A program made the translations under genes and the position numbers. A DNA stretch of 64,000 bases, taken from Myxococcales bacterium. GTDB lineage: Bacteria > Myxococcota_A > Polyangia > Polyangiales > Polyangiaceae. Below, one piece after another: positions 35,531-47,664 of this stretch. The stretch is from contig JADJCA010000002.1 in NCBI GenBank assembly GCA_016703425.1, positions 682,001-746,000 on the forward strand, written 5' to 3'. The stretch's first letter is position 1; the number at the start of each line of letters is the position of its first letter. The notes under the pieces were generated by a model. That model worked only from the letters and a program-made list of their open reading frames with translations, searched no databases and was not told the origin of the DNA.

Positions 35531-36751
35531 ATGGCGCCCGGCGACGATGATCTGCCGCAAGGCGGGCGCGGCCAGAGCGGGCGCGGCCAGAGCGGGCGCG
35601 GCCAGAGCGGGCGCGGCCAGAGCGGCGGCGGGAAGACTACACCTCCGTCGGGTGCACCAAGGCCCACGACGCGCCCCCCTTCGGTGCGTCCCGGCACACA
35701 CCGACCGTCGGCGCGCGCGCCCGATTTGCTCGGTTCCGCGCGCCGCCTCTCGTCTCTGGACTTCGGCCTCGTAAGCGCCTCGAGGCGCATCGTCGAAGGC
35801 GCCCTCGGCCTCGTCTTGGGCGATCACTTCGTGGCCATCGTCGACGGGCCACAACACCCCTTCGCCGACGTCCTCCTCGATGCCGCCGTGTCGGCCGGCG
35901 GCACCGCGGAGCTCGTCGACCTCGACACGTTTGGGCCGCGCCCGCTGCGCACCGTTCCCGCCGCCCTCAACGGCGCGCTTGCGAGGGCCCAAACGGGCGT
36001 CTTGCTCGCGGCGCTCGATGACGCCGAGCACAGCCTCACCGAGGCCATCGAGCTCGCCGTTCGCACCAACCACTTACGGTTTGGGCACCTACCTGGCGCA
36101 TCGCGCGGCGGCGTCGTGATGGCGTTCGCCGCCGACCCGAGCCGCATCGTCGACGTCAGCCGAGCCGTGCGGTTGCGCCTTCGCCCCGACTCGACGCTCC
36201 GCTTGCGCAGCCCCGCCGGGTCCGACCTCACGATCGCGCTCGCGCCGGAGAGACGATGGCACGAACGCGCGGGGAGCTTGCGCGGCGGCCGCTTGGAGCC
36301 TCTTCCGTTGGCTCAACTCGTCACCAACCCGCTGGACGTCAGCGGCGTCTTCGTGGCGAACGCGGGCGCGAGCCCCGAGTTTCAGAGCGGCGGAAGCCTC
36401 GCTCGCAACCCCGTGCATTTCGAGCTGGAGGGCGGCGTGGTTCGCGCCGTTCGGTGCCGTGACTCGGTGCAAGAGCGCCGCGTCGAGCAGGCCCTTCGCC
36501 GGGAGCACCTCCTCGACACGGTGGGCCTCGTCGCGCTTGGAACGAACGTCTCGCTCGACGGCGCGACGGGTGAATGGATCTTCGATCAAACGCTGCCAGG
36601 CTTGCACCTGATCTTCGGGAGCACGTTGCCGGAGCACACGGGAGCGCGCACCGGATCGCGGCACCAGCTCGTGGCCACCGGCACGCACGCAGACATCGAT
36701 CTCGACGGCGCGCCGCTGCTCCGCTCGGGGCACTTCGTTTCCATTGCGTGA
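35531..36751 (+). CDS. Aminopeptidase M29-like protein with degenerate active site
   Basis: A 406-residue soluble protein. Residues 12-31 are four GRGQS repeats. From about residue 70 it resembles the M29 aminopeptidase T fold, with the late segments LVALGTN, LHLIFGSTL, RHQLVATGTHADI and DGAPLLRSG. In active M29 enzymes the DEK...H and E.G.GTN segments carry metal ligands. Here the Glu before GTN is Ala-Leu and the DE pair reads DQ, so two metal ligands seem lost. It may bind but not cut peptides. Family assignment is by pattern and needs a profile check. Confidence 0.5.
   Translation: MAPGDDDLPQGGRGQSGRGQSGRGQSGRGQSGGGKTTPPSGAPRPTTRPPSVRPGTHRPSARAPDLLGSARRLSSLDFGLVSASRRIVEGALGLVLGDHFVAIVDGPQHPFADVLLDAAVSAGGTAELVDLDTFGPRPLRTVPAALNGALARAQTGVLLAALDDAEHSLTEAIELAVRTNHLRFGHLPGASRGGVVMAFAADPSRIVDVSRAVRLRLRPDSTLRLRSPAGSDLTIALAPERRWHERAGSLRGGRLEPLPLAQLVTNPLDVSGVFVANAGASPEFQSGGSLARNPVHFELEGGVVRAVRCRDSVQERRVEQALRREHLLDTVGLVALGTNVSLDGATGEWIFDQTLPGLHLIFGSTLPEHTGARTGSRHQLVATGTHADIDLDGAPLLRSGHFVSIA
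35564..35623. repeat. Four exact 15-base tandem repeats
   Basis: The unit GGGCGCGGCCAGAGC occurs four times with no gap and encodes GRGQS four times near the N-terminus of the M29-like gene. It is likely to vary in copy number by slippage. Confidence 0.9.
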
Positions 36752-36758
36752 GGCCCGA

Positions 36759-37532
36759 GTGTCGACCCTCTTGCTGAAGATCGCGTACAGCGGGACCCAG
36801 TTCTCGGGGTTCGCGCGCCAAGACGGCCAGCGGACCGTGGAGGAGGTCGTACAAGGTGCCCTTGTGGCCGTGGACCCGGGATGCTCGAAGCTGCGCGGCA
36901 TGAGCCGCACTGACAGCGGCGTTCACGCGCGCGCGCAGCTCGTGGCCTTTGATGCGTCGCTGGAAATTCCGCCGCGCGGCTGGGTCCTCGCGATGAACAG
37001 CCACCTGCCCGACGACGTCGCGGTGCGAGAAGCGCGCGCCGTTCCCGAGGGATTTCATCCACGCTTTGCCGCCAAACGAAAGCGGTACGTCTACCGGCTC
37101 CACCTGGACCGGGTCCGCGATCCGTTGCGCGCGCCCTTCGTCTGGCGCGTAGGCGGTGAGCTGGACCTTGCGCTCATGCGGGAGGAAGCGGCGACGCTCG
37201 AAGGAACGCACGACTTCGCTGCGTTCCGCTCCGCGGGCGACGGCCGAGAGAACACCGAGAGGACGTTGACCCGCGTTGCCGTCGACGGGCCCTCCGACGG
37301 TGAGCTCAGGGTGGTGGTGGAAGGCAGCGCCTTCCTCTACAACATGGTTCGCATCATCGTGGGAACGCTCGTCGACATCGGCCGCCATCACAGAGACAAG
37401 GGCACGATGGCGCGCGCCCTCGCCGAGCGAGACCGCGGCATCTTGGGCACGACGGCGCCGCCGACGGGTCTGTGCCTCGACGACGCGGAGCTCACGCTCC
37501 CAGAAAACTGCGGCGAGCCATGGCCGCTTTGA
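36759..37532 (+). CDS. truA: tRNA pseudouridine(38-40) synthase TruA
   Basis: A 257-residue TruA that makes pseudouridine in the tRNA anticodon arm. It begins STLLLKIAYSGTQFSGFARQ and holds the catalytic Asp52 in SRTDSGVHARAQ. The start is GTG 36759, 7 bases after the previous stop with GAGG upstream; TTG 36744 is less likely. It overlaps the next gene by 13 bases. Confidence 0.95.
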   Translation: MSTLLLKIAYSGTQFSGFARQDGQRTVEEVVQGALVAVDPGCSKLRGMSRTDSGVHARAQLVAFDASLEIPPRGWVLAMNSHLPDDVAVREARAVPEGFHPRFAAKRKRYVYRLHLDRVRDPLRAPFVWRVGGELDLALMREEAATLEGTHDFAAFRSAGDGRENTERTLTRVAVDGPSDGELRVVVEGSAFLYNMVRIIVGTLVDIGRHHRDKGTMARALAERDRGILGTTAPPTGLCLDDAELTLPENCGEPWPL

Positions 37533-38560
37533 TTTCGTCGCGCAACGTTCATGTGCGCGCGGCGCAGGCCGGTGAAGGGCGGCAGGTGGCCGGCCTTTGG
37601 CGCGAGCTGTGGGAGGCGCACGAGGGATGGGGCGGCTACGCGGCGACCCGCGACGAGCGCGCCTACGCGCAGCTCGCGATTCGCCTCGACGAAGACGCGC
37701 GTATTCGCGGCGGGCATCCGCTCCTCGGTCGTCACGTGCACCTCGTGGCCGCCATTGGCGACGACCTCGTTGGTCAAGTTGAGGGCTGGCTTGAGCGGCA
37801 AGGCGAAGACGCAGAGACGCCGCTGACCTGCGAGGTTCGTTCGCTCGTCGTGACCAAAGGCGCTCGCGAGGGCGGCCTCGCTCGGGCGTTGCTCGCGGCG
37901 CTGTCGCGCGAGGCCCGAACGTTTTCCGGCGGCGCCCCCGTACTCCTAGCGGCCGAGGTGCTCGACCCCAATCCCGCGCAGGCGTTCTACGAGCACCTCG
38001 GCTTTCGACCCGTGTCGTGGTCCACGCGCATCGCCACCGAGCGGCGCGGACGCGGCCGCCACGATACGCCCATCCGCGCCCGCGCTGGCACCGCCGACGA
38101 CGCCGTCGCCATCGCCCTCTTGGAGACGGTGCTCGCGGGCCGACGGCGGCGCGCGAAGGACGCTCGCTTCGACCGGCCAAGAGCCCTCGACGCAGCGCTC
38201 GCGTCGGCCATCGCGCTGCACCTTTCGCAGCGACCGACGTCACCGTTCGACCCCGTCGAGCTCGTCGCCGACGACCGCGGCCGCGTGCGCGGCAACGCGT
38301 GTTTCGTGACCAACTGGCTCGACTACCCGTTCGCGCCGGCGCGCCGTGCCATCTTGGGGCGCATTGTCCTCGACCCGGCGGAGCCGGAGCCGCTGCGACT
38401 GCTCGAGCCGATCGTCGTGCAGGCCTGTCGCCACGCCATAACGGCTGAGGCGCCGACCATGGAGATCACCGATCTCGATGGCCCCGGCGGTCCGCTCTAC
38501 ACGGCAACGCAAGCCCTGGGCGCGCGCCCTTGGTCGCGCATCATGTTGCGCGCATACTAG
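37520..38560 (+). CDS. Two-domain GNAT-type acetyltransferase
   Basis: A 346-residue protein with two GNAT-like halves. The first (to about 175) has the acetyl-CoA loop LVVTKGAREGGLARALL and the common PAQAFYEHLGFRP. The second half (about 190-346) keeps the size and some strands but not a clear acetyl-CoA loop, so it may be inactive. The substrate is not known. It overlaps truA by 13 bases. Confidence 0.78.
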   Translation: MAALISSRNVHVRAAQAGEGRQVAGLWRELWEAHEGWGGYAATRDERAYAQLAIRLDEDARIRGGHPLLGRHVHLVAAIGDDLVGQVEGWLERQGEDAETPLTCEVRSLVVTKGAREGGLARALLAALSREARTFSGGAPVLLAAEVLDPNPAQAFYEHLGFRPVSWSTRIATERRGRGRHDTPIRARAGTADDAVAIALLETVLAGRRRRAKDARFDRPRALDAALASAIALHLSQRPTSPFDPVELVADDRGRVRGNACFVTNWLDYPFAPARRAILGRIVLDPAEPEPLRLLEPIVVQACRHAITAEAPTMEITDLDGPGGPLYTATQALGARPWSRIMLRAY

Positions 38561-38564
38561 GGCC

Positions 38565-39929
38565 ATGCTCCGAGCGCGCGCCTTCCCGTTCGTCCTTGCT
38601 GCGACCGTTGTTCTCGCCGGCGAAGCGCAGGCTCAGCAGAAGGCGCCACCGGCCCCGCCGGTCCCCGCCGAGGCGAAGCGCCTTGAGGCGGCTTTCGCGG
38701 CGGCCTCCGACCGCGTCGCCGCCAGCGTCGTGCAACTCTTGGTGACGGTGCGCGAGGAAGCCGAAGGGCGCTTCGCGCGGAACCTCGTGCGCGGCGACGG
38801 AGCGACGGCGGGCGCCGCAGGCAGCGGCCTCATCGTCGGCGCCGATGGCGCCATCGTGACGAACAACGCGCTCATCGAGGACGCCCTGACGTTGCAGGTG
38901 CGTTTGCTCGACGGGCGCGTGCTTCCGGCCAAGCTCGTGGGTCGAGATCCGGCGACGGACCTCGCGCTCTTGCGGATTGAGGGTACGGGCTTCGCGGCGG
39001 CGCGCCCCGCCGAGGTCGAGCCGAAGGTAGGGCAATGGGCCGTGGCCGTCGGGGCCCCGTTTGCGTCGGGCAACAGCCTCGCCGTCGGGGTCGTGTCGAA
39101 CAAGCCACGACGCAGCGTCGCCTTCGCGTCCATCGACGACGCGCTCCTGACGGACATCCAAGCCTCGGCGTCGACAACGGGCGGCCCGCTCGTTGACCTC
39201 GAAGGCCGTGTCCTCGGGATCACGAGCGCGGCGCTGAGCCGTGAATCGGGCACTGGCGTCGTGGTCCCCATGGCCGCCGTCAAGCGCGTCCTCGCGGAGC
39301 TCGCAAAGAGCGGCCGCGTCACGCGGCCCACGCTCGGCGCGTCGCTGCAAGATCTCACCCCGGAGCTCGCCGCGGCCATGAAGGTCGACGTCCGCGCCGG
39401 CGCCATCATCACGCAAGTCGCTGACGGCGGGCCCGCGAAGAAGGCGAACCTCGAACCCGGCGACGTCGTCGCGACGTTCGACGGCAAGCCGCTCCGCGAC
39501 GCGGCGGAGCTTACCCGCGAGGTCCTGGCGAAAGACGTCGCACAAGTCGTCAACCTCGAGGTGCTCCGCCAGGGGAAGCGCTACTCCACACAAGTGACGC
39601 TCGGACCGCGCCCCGACGCGCCCCTCGCGCCGGTGCCCGTGCAGCAGCAGGGCGTTCCGCAAGTGGGCCTCGGGTTCAACGTTCGTGACCTCTCCGTCGA
39701 CGAATCGAAGCAGCGAGGCTTGCCGGCAAAGGCGTTGCCGCTGGTCACCGTGGTCGCGCCGGGCTCCTCCGCGGATCGCGCCGGCCTCAAAGTCGGCGAC
39801 GTGATCGTCGAGGCCGACGGCGTCGCCCTCGGCGCCGTCAAAGAGCTCCAGCAGGCGTCCCTCGACGGGCAGCTCCTTGTCCGCGTGCGCCGCCGCGACG
39901 CCGCGTTTTACGCGATCTTGAAGCGCTGA
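38565..39929 (+). CDS. HtrA/DegP-like PDZ protein lacking catalytic His and Ser
   Basis: A 454-residue exported protein with a signal peptide (cleaved near AQAQ), a trypsin-like domain and two PDZ domains (about 275-345 and 375-450). It aligns with HtrA, but the catalytic His in the usual TNNHV reads TNNAL (Ala102) and the Ser of GNSGG is replaced in STTGGPL (Thr205). The Asp in DPATDLALL (Asp132) is kept. It is therefore unlikely to cut peptides and may act as a chaperone or peptide-binding sensor. Both changes are plain in the codons and no frame break is seen. Confidence 0.88.
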   Translation: MLRARAFPFVLAATVVLAGEAQAQQKAPPAPPVPAEAKRLEAAFAAASDRVAASVVQLLVTVREEAEGRFARNLVRGDGATAGAAGSGLIVGADGAIVTNNALIEDALTLQVRLLDGRVLPAKLVGRDPATDLALLRIEGTGFAAARPAEVEPKVGQWAVAVGAPFASGNSLAVGVVSNKPRRSVAFASIDDALLTDIQASASTTGGPLVDLEGRVLGITSAALSRESGTGVVVPMAAVKRVLAELAKSGRVTRPTLGASLQDLTPELAAAMKVDVRAGAIITQVADGGPAKKANLEPGDVVATFDGKPLRDAAELTREVLAKDVAQVVNLEVLRQGKRYSTQVTLGPRPDAPLAPVPVQQQGVPQVGLGFNVRDLSVDESKQRGLPAKALPLVTVVAPGSSADRAGLKVGDVIVEADGVALGAVKELQQASLDGQLLVRVRRRDAAFYAILKR

Positions 39930-39983
39930 GCGCGAGCCCTGTCCCTCCCGGCGCCGCCGGAACTCTGCTAAGCCCCTGCCCCG

Positions 39984-41117
39984 ATGATCGAGATCAGGCA
40001 AACGCCAGCGGGCGGAAATCTCAAAGCGTTTCTCGGCGTCGTCGACAGCATCTACGCCAGCGACAAGAGCTACGTGCGGTCGTTGGACTTCGACCTTTCG
40101 GAGCGACTCCACCCGAAGAAGAACCCTTTCTTCGAGCACGGCGACGCGACGCTCTTCACGGCGCACCGCAACGGCCAGTGCGTCGGACGCATCAGCGCCA
40201 GCGTGGATCACGAGCACCTCGATCGTCACAAAGATGCCACCGGTTTTTTCGGCTTCCTCGACACGGTCGAAGACCAAGAGGTCGTGACGATGCTCCTTCG
40301 CGCGGCCGAAGATTGGCTGCGCGGCCGCGGCATGAAGACGGTTCGCGGGCCCTTCTCGCTCTCCATCAACGAAGAGATCGGGTGCCTCGTCGAAGGCTTT
40401 GACTCGTCGCCGATGATCATGATGCCGCACCACAGGCCCTACCAAGGTGGCCTCATCGAGGGCGCCGGCTACACGAAGGCCAAAGACGTCTTCGCGTGGA
40501 AATACGTCGTCGGCGCCCTCAACACGCGCACGAAGCGAGCGCACCAGGAGGTCCAGGCGATGCCCGAGGTCACCTGCCGCACGCTCAGCCCCAAAGACCT
40601 CGACCGCGACGTGACGCTCGTCACGGACATCTTCAACGACGCTTGGGCCGAGAACTGGAGCTTCGTGCCGTTCACGCGCAACGAAGTCCGCAAGATGGCC
40701 AAGGACTTCAAGCTCATCTTGGAGCCCGAGCTTACGCGCATCGCCTTCATCGACGGCGAGCCGGCGGCGGTGGCCGTGGCGCTGCCAAACATCAACGAGC
40801 TTATCCCCGACTTGAACGGCAAGCTCCTGCCGCTGGGCTTCGCGAAGCTGCTCTATCGCCTGAAGGTCCAGGGGCCCAAGACTGCGCGTCTCGTGATCCT
40901 CGGCATCCGCAAGAAGTTCCGCTTCAACCGAAAGTACGCCCCGCTGTCGGTGTTCCTCTTCGGTGAGCTCCACGAGAGCGGCAAGCGCATCGGCATTCAG
41001 TGGGGCGAGCTGGGCTGGACCCTCGAGGACAACGGCCCCGTGAACGCGGCCATCCGCGTCATGGGCGGCGAGGTCTACAAGAAGTACCGCGTCTACGAGC
41101 GCTCGCTCGCGGTCTGA
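39984..41117 (+). CDS. Conserved GNAT-like protein, YghO type
   Basis: A 377-residue cytoplasmic protein of a widespread family of uncharacterised acetyltransferase-like proteins, similar in pattern to E. coli YghO. Key stretches are KKNPFFEHGDATLFTA, FGFLDTVED, GPFSLSINEEIGCLVEGF and VPFTRNEVRKMAKDF. No catalytic residues can be named. It lies 54 bases after the HtrA-like gene and 65 bases before the epimerase. Confidence 0.78.
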   Translation: MIEIRQTPAGGNLKAFLGVVDSIYASDKSYVRSLDFDLSERLHPKKNPFFEHGDATLFTAHRNGQCVGRISASVDHEHLDRHKDATGFFGFLDTVEDQEVVTMLLRAAEDWLRGRGMKTVRGPFSLSINEEIGCLVEGFDSSPMIMMPHHRPYQGGLIEGAGYTKAKDVFAWKYVVGALNTRTKRAHQEVQAMPEVTCRTLSPKDLDRDVTLVTDIFNDAWAENWSFVPFTRNEVRKMAKDFKLILEPELTRIAFIDGEPAAVAVALPNINELIPDLNGKLLPLGFAKLLYRLKVQGPKTARLVILGIRKKFRFNRKYAPLSVFLFGELHESGKRIGIQWGELGWTLEDNGPVNAAIRVMGGEVYKKYRVYERSLAV

Positions 41118-41182
41118 GGGGGCCGAGCGCTGCTGGCGAAAGGCTCCGGCGAAACCGGGGCGAACCAAAGAGGAGTCTCATC

Positions 41183-42166
41183 GTGCGCGTATTGGTCACT
41201 GGCGGAAGCGGCTTTCTGGGCAGCCACGTCGCCGAGCAGCTCGCTCGCGCGGGGCACACGGTTCGGGCGCTCGTGCGGCGCTCTTCCAACAGGAAGTTCT
41301 TGGAGACGCTCCCGGGCGTCGAGTTCGCCGAAGGGAGCGTCGAAGACGCGGCCCGCGTCGAGGAGGCCATGAAGGGCGGCATCGACGCCGTGATTCACTC
41401 CGCGGGGCTCGTGAAGGCGCGCGGCGAATCGGAGTTCTGGGCCACCAACGTCGATGGCACGCGCAACATCTTCGAGGCCGCAAAGAAGCACGCGCCCGGC
41501 CTGAAGCGCCTGGTCTTCGTCTCGAGCCTCGAGGTCTCGGGCCCGGCGGAAGACGGGAGACCCGTTCCCATCTCGCAAGAGACGCCCATGTCGGCCTACG
41601 GCCGCTCGAAGCTCGAGGCCGAGCGTTTCTTGAAGTCGCACAAGGACGAGCTGCCCATCACGATCTTGCGGCCAACGGCCGTCTACGGGCCCCGCGACAA
41701 CGAGATGGTCGAGGTCTTCCGCTCGGTCTCGCGCGGCGTCTTGCCCATCAGCGGCGACGGCTCGGCGAAGCTTACGTTCATCTACGGCCCCGATTGCGCC
41801 GCCGCCTGCATTCGCGCCATCGACGCGAACGTCCCGAGCGGCGCTGCCTATTTCATCAGCGACGGCGAGATCTACGTCCAGAAGGACGCGATGGTCGGCG
41901 TCGAAGCGGCGCTCGGGAAGCGCGCCTTCGTTCGCCTCGGCGTGCCCTTCCCGGTGCTCGACGCCGTCGCCGCGGGCGTCGAGGTCTACGGCAAGATGCG
42001 CAACAAGGCCGTGATGCTCACGCGCGAGAAGGCGAAGGTCATTCGCAAGTCGTGGGTGTGCGGCATCGACGAGACGACGCGCGACCTCGGATGGAAGCCC
42101 GAGACCATGTGGCGCGAGGGCACGAAGCTCACGGCCGATTGGTACAAGCGCGAAGGCTGGTTGTAG
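41183..42166 (+). CDS. NAD-dependent epimerase/dehydratase (extended SDR)
   Basis: A 327-residue extended short-chain dehydrogenase. The NAD loop is TGGSGFLGSH (residues 6-15), the NAD-site Asn-Val-Asp-Gly is present, and the active pair is Tyr-x3-Lys in SAYGRSKLEAERF. The pattern (NAD-sugar epimerase or 3-beta-HSD-like) fits several substrates. The GTG start has AGGAG upstream. The substrate is unknown. Confidence 0.9.
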   Translation: MRVLVTGGSGFLGSHVAEQLARAGHTVRALVRRSSNRKFLETLPGVEFAEGSVEDAARVEEAMKGGIDAVIHSAGLVKARGESEFWATNVDGTRNIFEAAKKHAPGLKRLVFVSSLEVSGPAEDGRPVPISQETPMSAYGRSKLEAERFLKSHKDELPITILRPTAVYGPRDNEMVEVFRSVSRGVLPISGDGSAKLTFIYGPDCAAACIRAIDANVPSGAAYFISDGEIYVQKDAMVGVEAALGKRAFVRLGVPFPVLDAVAAGVEVYGKMRNKAVMLTREKAKVIRKSWVCGIDETTRDLGWKPETMWREGTKLTADWYKREGWL

Positions 42167-42212
42167 GCCGCGCTCGACCCCCGACGCGCCATCAGCAACG
42201 GCGCGACGCGGG

Positions 42213-42721
42213 TTACCGACCGACGGCGATCTGGAAGTTCATCTGGCGATCCCAGCGGCTGTCGCGCACGAGGATCTTGCCGCCGGGAACGACGGGGGCT
42301 CGAAAGCGCGCGACGCCGAGCTGAGCCACGGCGCCACCCGTCAACGTGTAAGGCCTTCGCCCGGCGCGACGCGAGCCGTTCGCGCCCGCGCGACGATCTT
42401 GAAGTTGCCATCCACGACGAGCACGCGAGCCGAGCCCGGGAAGTCACCGCGGACCTCGACATCGAGCTCTCGGCGCTCTTCGCCGAGCGCGAGCGCGACC
42501 CCTTCAAAGGGGATGGGCCCCGAGTAGCCGGGCGCTCCGGGCCGGTAGGCGAGCTCCGCGACGCCTTCCGCGGTCAGGGTTTCCTGGACGTGCGCCAGCG
42601 AGCGCAAGTCAGCGCTTGAGAGCTCCGCTTCGTCGTCTGCCTCAGCAACCTCTGGCGAGCCGGAGCAGGCGACGGCGGAAAGGGACGTGCACGCCATGGC
42701 GAGGGCCAGCAGAAAACGCAT
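42213..42721 (-). pseudogene. Small exported lipoprotein gene with frameshift
   Basis: The first frame (42341-42721, 126 residues) begins with a lipoprotein signal (lipobox SAVAC, Cys19) and reads to GNFKIVARARTARVAPGE before a TGA. In the next frame the sequence goes on sensibly from about 42365 to a TAA at 42213: PYTLTGGAVAQLGVARF, then PVVPGGKILVRDSRWD, ending MNFQIAVGR. A one-base indel between about 42345 and 42375 joins the two into a protein of about 169 residues. It is a true frameshift or a base error. The function is unknown; the C-terminal part looks like a beta domain. Confidence 0.75.
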
Positions 42722-42788
42722 GGCCCAACCCTGACACAAGCCTACATGTAAGCAAGCGCCATCGTGGCGCTCTCGGCTTATGCCGCGC

Positions 42789-44000
42789 TCAGTTGATGAC
42801 CGAGGGGCAGCCGATGACGATCTGAACGTTGGCGCCGAGGTCGCTCGACACGTCACCGCACGATTGGCCGTTCAAGATGACTTTGGTGGGGTTCGAGGGG
42901 TCGTCGTAGCTCCACCCGTCGACATCGTCTTGCGGGATCAAGTTCTGATCGCCATTGCCGTCGGTCCAGACGACGTTGATCTGGTCGGGATTAATCGACG
43001 ACGCACCGGCCTCTTCGTTCAAGACGATGTTGAACTCGCAGCCCACGGCCAGGCCGCGGATGCGGTTGATGGCGTTGATGAACTCTTGCTTGAGTTGGTT
43101 GATGGGCTTGCCGTTCGGCGTGACCTGAAAGTGGCAGACGTTGGCGATGTTGGTGGCCGCCGGGTTGCACTGCGGCGAGGCGCGCGTGCCGCCGGCGACA
43201 GCGACGTCGCCCATGAACTTGGGATCGTAGGAGAAGGCGCTGCCCGGGAACGGCCCGATGCCGACGGAGAAGGTCTTGATGGGGCCCTTGGGTGCCGGGA
43301 TCGAAAGGCTGTCTTTCGCCGCGGTCACGCACTGGGCCTGCTCCGTGGAGCCGCCGTTGGGCACGCCGTCGCTCATGAGAATGACGACCTTGCGCGAGAG
43401 GTCGGCCGGCGCCGCGGGCGGGACCTCTTTGTAGTTGAGAAGGACGCTGTAGCCGCCCGAGAGCGCGAGGAAGGTGGGCGTGCCGCCGCTCGCGTTGGTG
43501 AGGTTGATTCGGTCGACCAGCTTCTTGTGATGACTCGCCGTGACGACCTGCGGGTAGACGTCGTTCGAGCCCGGGTACGGTCCGCTGCCGTTGGTCGTGT
43601 CGTTCTGGTCTTCGTAGACGATCATGCCGACGACGACGTTCGGGTCGTTCTTCGCGAGAATGTCGTCGAAGACGGCGTTCAAGGCCTGGACGGCGGCGGT
43701 CCACTTGTTGTCGCTATCCATGCTGCCAGAGCCGTCGAGGACGAACTCGAGCACGACCGGATCGGTCGACGTGGCCGCGCTGGCCGTCGCGCACGCCGCC
43801 TCAAAGATGTTGAAGGCGTCCTTCTTCGTCGTGTTTCCGGCGTCTTCGAAGATGCCGGGATCGCCCGCCTCGGCGGTCGCATCCGGCTGACCGTTGCCGT
43901 TGCCGGGCCCGGTACGGTTCGCCGAACTACACGCCGGCACCACGGCGGCTCCTGCTGCGAGCAAGGCGGTGGCAGACACAAGCGAAGCAATCTTCTTCAT
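42789..44000 (-). CDS. vWA-domain lipoprotein
   Basis: A 403-residue exported lipoprotein (lipobox VVPAC, Cys24). From about residue 80 it has a von Willebrand A domain with an intact MIDAS (LDGSGSMDS; Asp89, Ser91, Ser93), so it should bind a divalent metal and a partner protein. The start is fixed by an AGGAG site before ATG 44000. It is divergent from secA. Surface adhesion is a reasonable inference. Confidence 0.85.
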   Translation of the reverse strand: MKKIASLVSATALLAAGAAVVPACSSANRTGPGNGNGQPDATAEAGDPGIFEDAGNTTKKDAFNIFEAACATASAATSTDPVVLEFVLDGSGSMDSDNKWTAAVQALNAVFDDILAKNDPNVVVGMIVYEDQNDTTNGSGPYPGSNDVYPQVVTASHHKKLVDRINLTNASGGTPTFLALSGGYSVLLNYKEVPPAAPADLSRKVVILMSDGVPNGGSTEQAQCVTAAKDSLSIPAPKGPIKTFSVGIGPFPGSAFSYDPKFMGDVAVAGGTRASPQCNPAATNIANVCHFQVTPNGKPINQLKQEFINAINRIRGLAVGCEFNIVLNEEAGASSINPDQINVVWTDGNGDQNLIPQDDVDGWSYDDPSNPTKVILNGQSCGDVSSDLGANVQIVIGCPSVIN

Positions 44001-44434
44001 CCGTTCGGTCTCCTGATGGCGCGGCGAGGGCGTAGCCACCTCGGCCCCTCCCTTTCGGGAAGCGGCAAGGCGTTACACGCACCCCACGCCGCTGCAAGCG
44101 GCTCGCACGGTCTATGCTGCCGCCAGTGGGACGTCAACCTACCCCAGCCCGCCGGAGACGGGTCGGAGACCGAGGGGGGCCCTCCCGTTTTGGTCTTTTC
44201 CGACGCTTGCAGCCCAACCGTTGAAATTCCCCACCAGGGTCGCGGGTTTGAGGTGGGCGCCCCCGTTGACCACGCCGCACCGCGGAAAGGCAGGAGGAAA
44301 AGAAGCTCGCGACTTCCCGCCGGGCCGTCCCGAGACTAGGTTCGTCCCCCCGCCCTCTCTATGGGGCAAAACGCCGTGCCCTCGCGACGCGGCGCTTCGC
44401 TGTTCTCTCACGCAAAGCTCACGCAAAGTCGAAC
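44001..44434. other. Intergenic region upstream of secA
   Basis: A 434-base gap between the divergent vWA gene and secA. It should hold both promoters. A small GAGGG-GGG-CCCTC hairpin at 44172-44184 is followed by CCGTTTTGGTCTTTT; it has the look of an attenuator or a weak terminator, though no gene runs into it. No convincing coding frame is seen. Confidence 0.45.
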
Positions 44435-47518
<3,084 letters not shown>

Positions 47519-47587
47519 GCCTTCCCTAGACGCTTCCCTCGAAGGACGGAGTGCGACGCCAAGTCGCTGAAACAACTCGCATGAGTG

Positions 47588-47611
47588 CCAACCGGTGGGT
47601 GAGCCGGTTGG
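47588..47611. other. Perfect 8-bp inverted repeat after secA
   Basis: CCAACCGG, eight bases, CCGGTTGG, 70 bases after the secA stop. It has no T-tract, so it is at best a weak terminator. Confidence 0.5.
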
Positions 47612-47664
47612 AGCGCAACTGAGCCCTGGCCGGTTCGTTCGTGCCTGCTACATTCACCTACAAC

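Noticed and set aside
35564..35623. Repeats at 35564 as a CRISPR or origin iteron set
   Set aside because: They are four adjoining in-frame copies encoding GRGQS with no spacers; a coding tandem repeat is enough.
38541..41168. 875-codon minus-strand frame opposite the HtrA-like and YghO-like genes
   Set aside because: Antisense to two clear genes; the product is a mirror of their codon bias.
44168..44200. Hairpin with T-rich stretch upstream of secA as a terminator
   Set aside because: No plus-strand gene precedes it, and the stem is only five pairs. Kept as a note, not a terminator.
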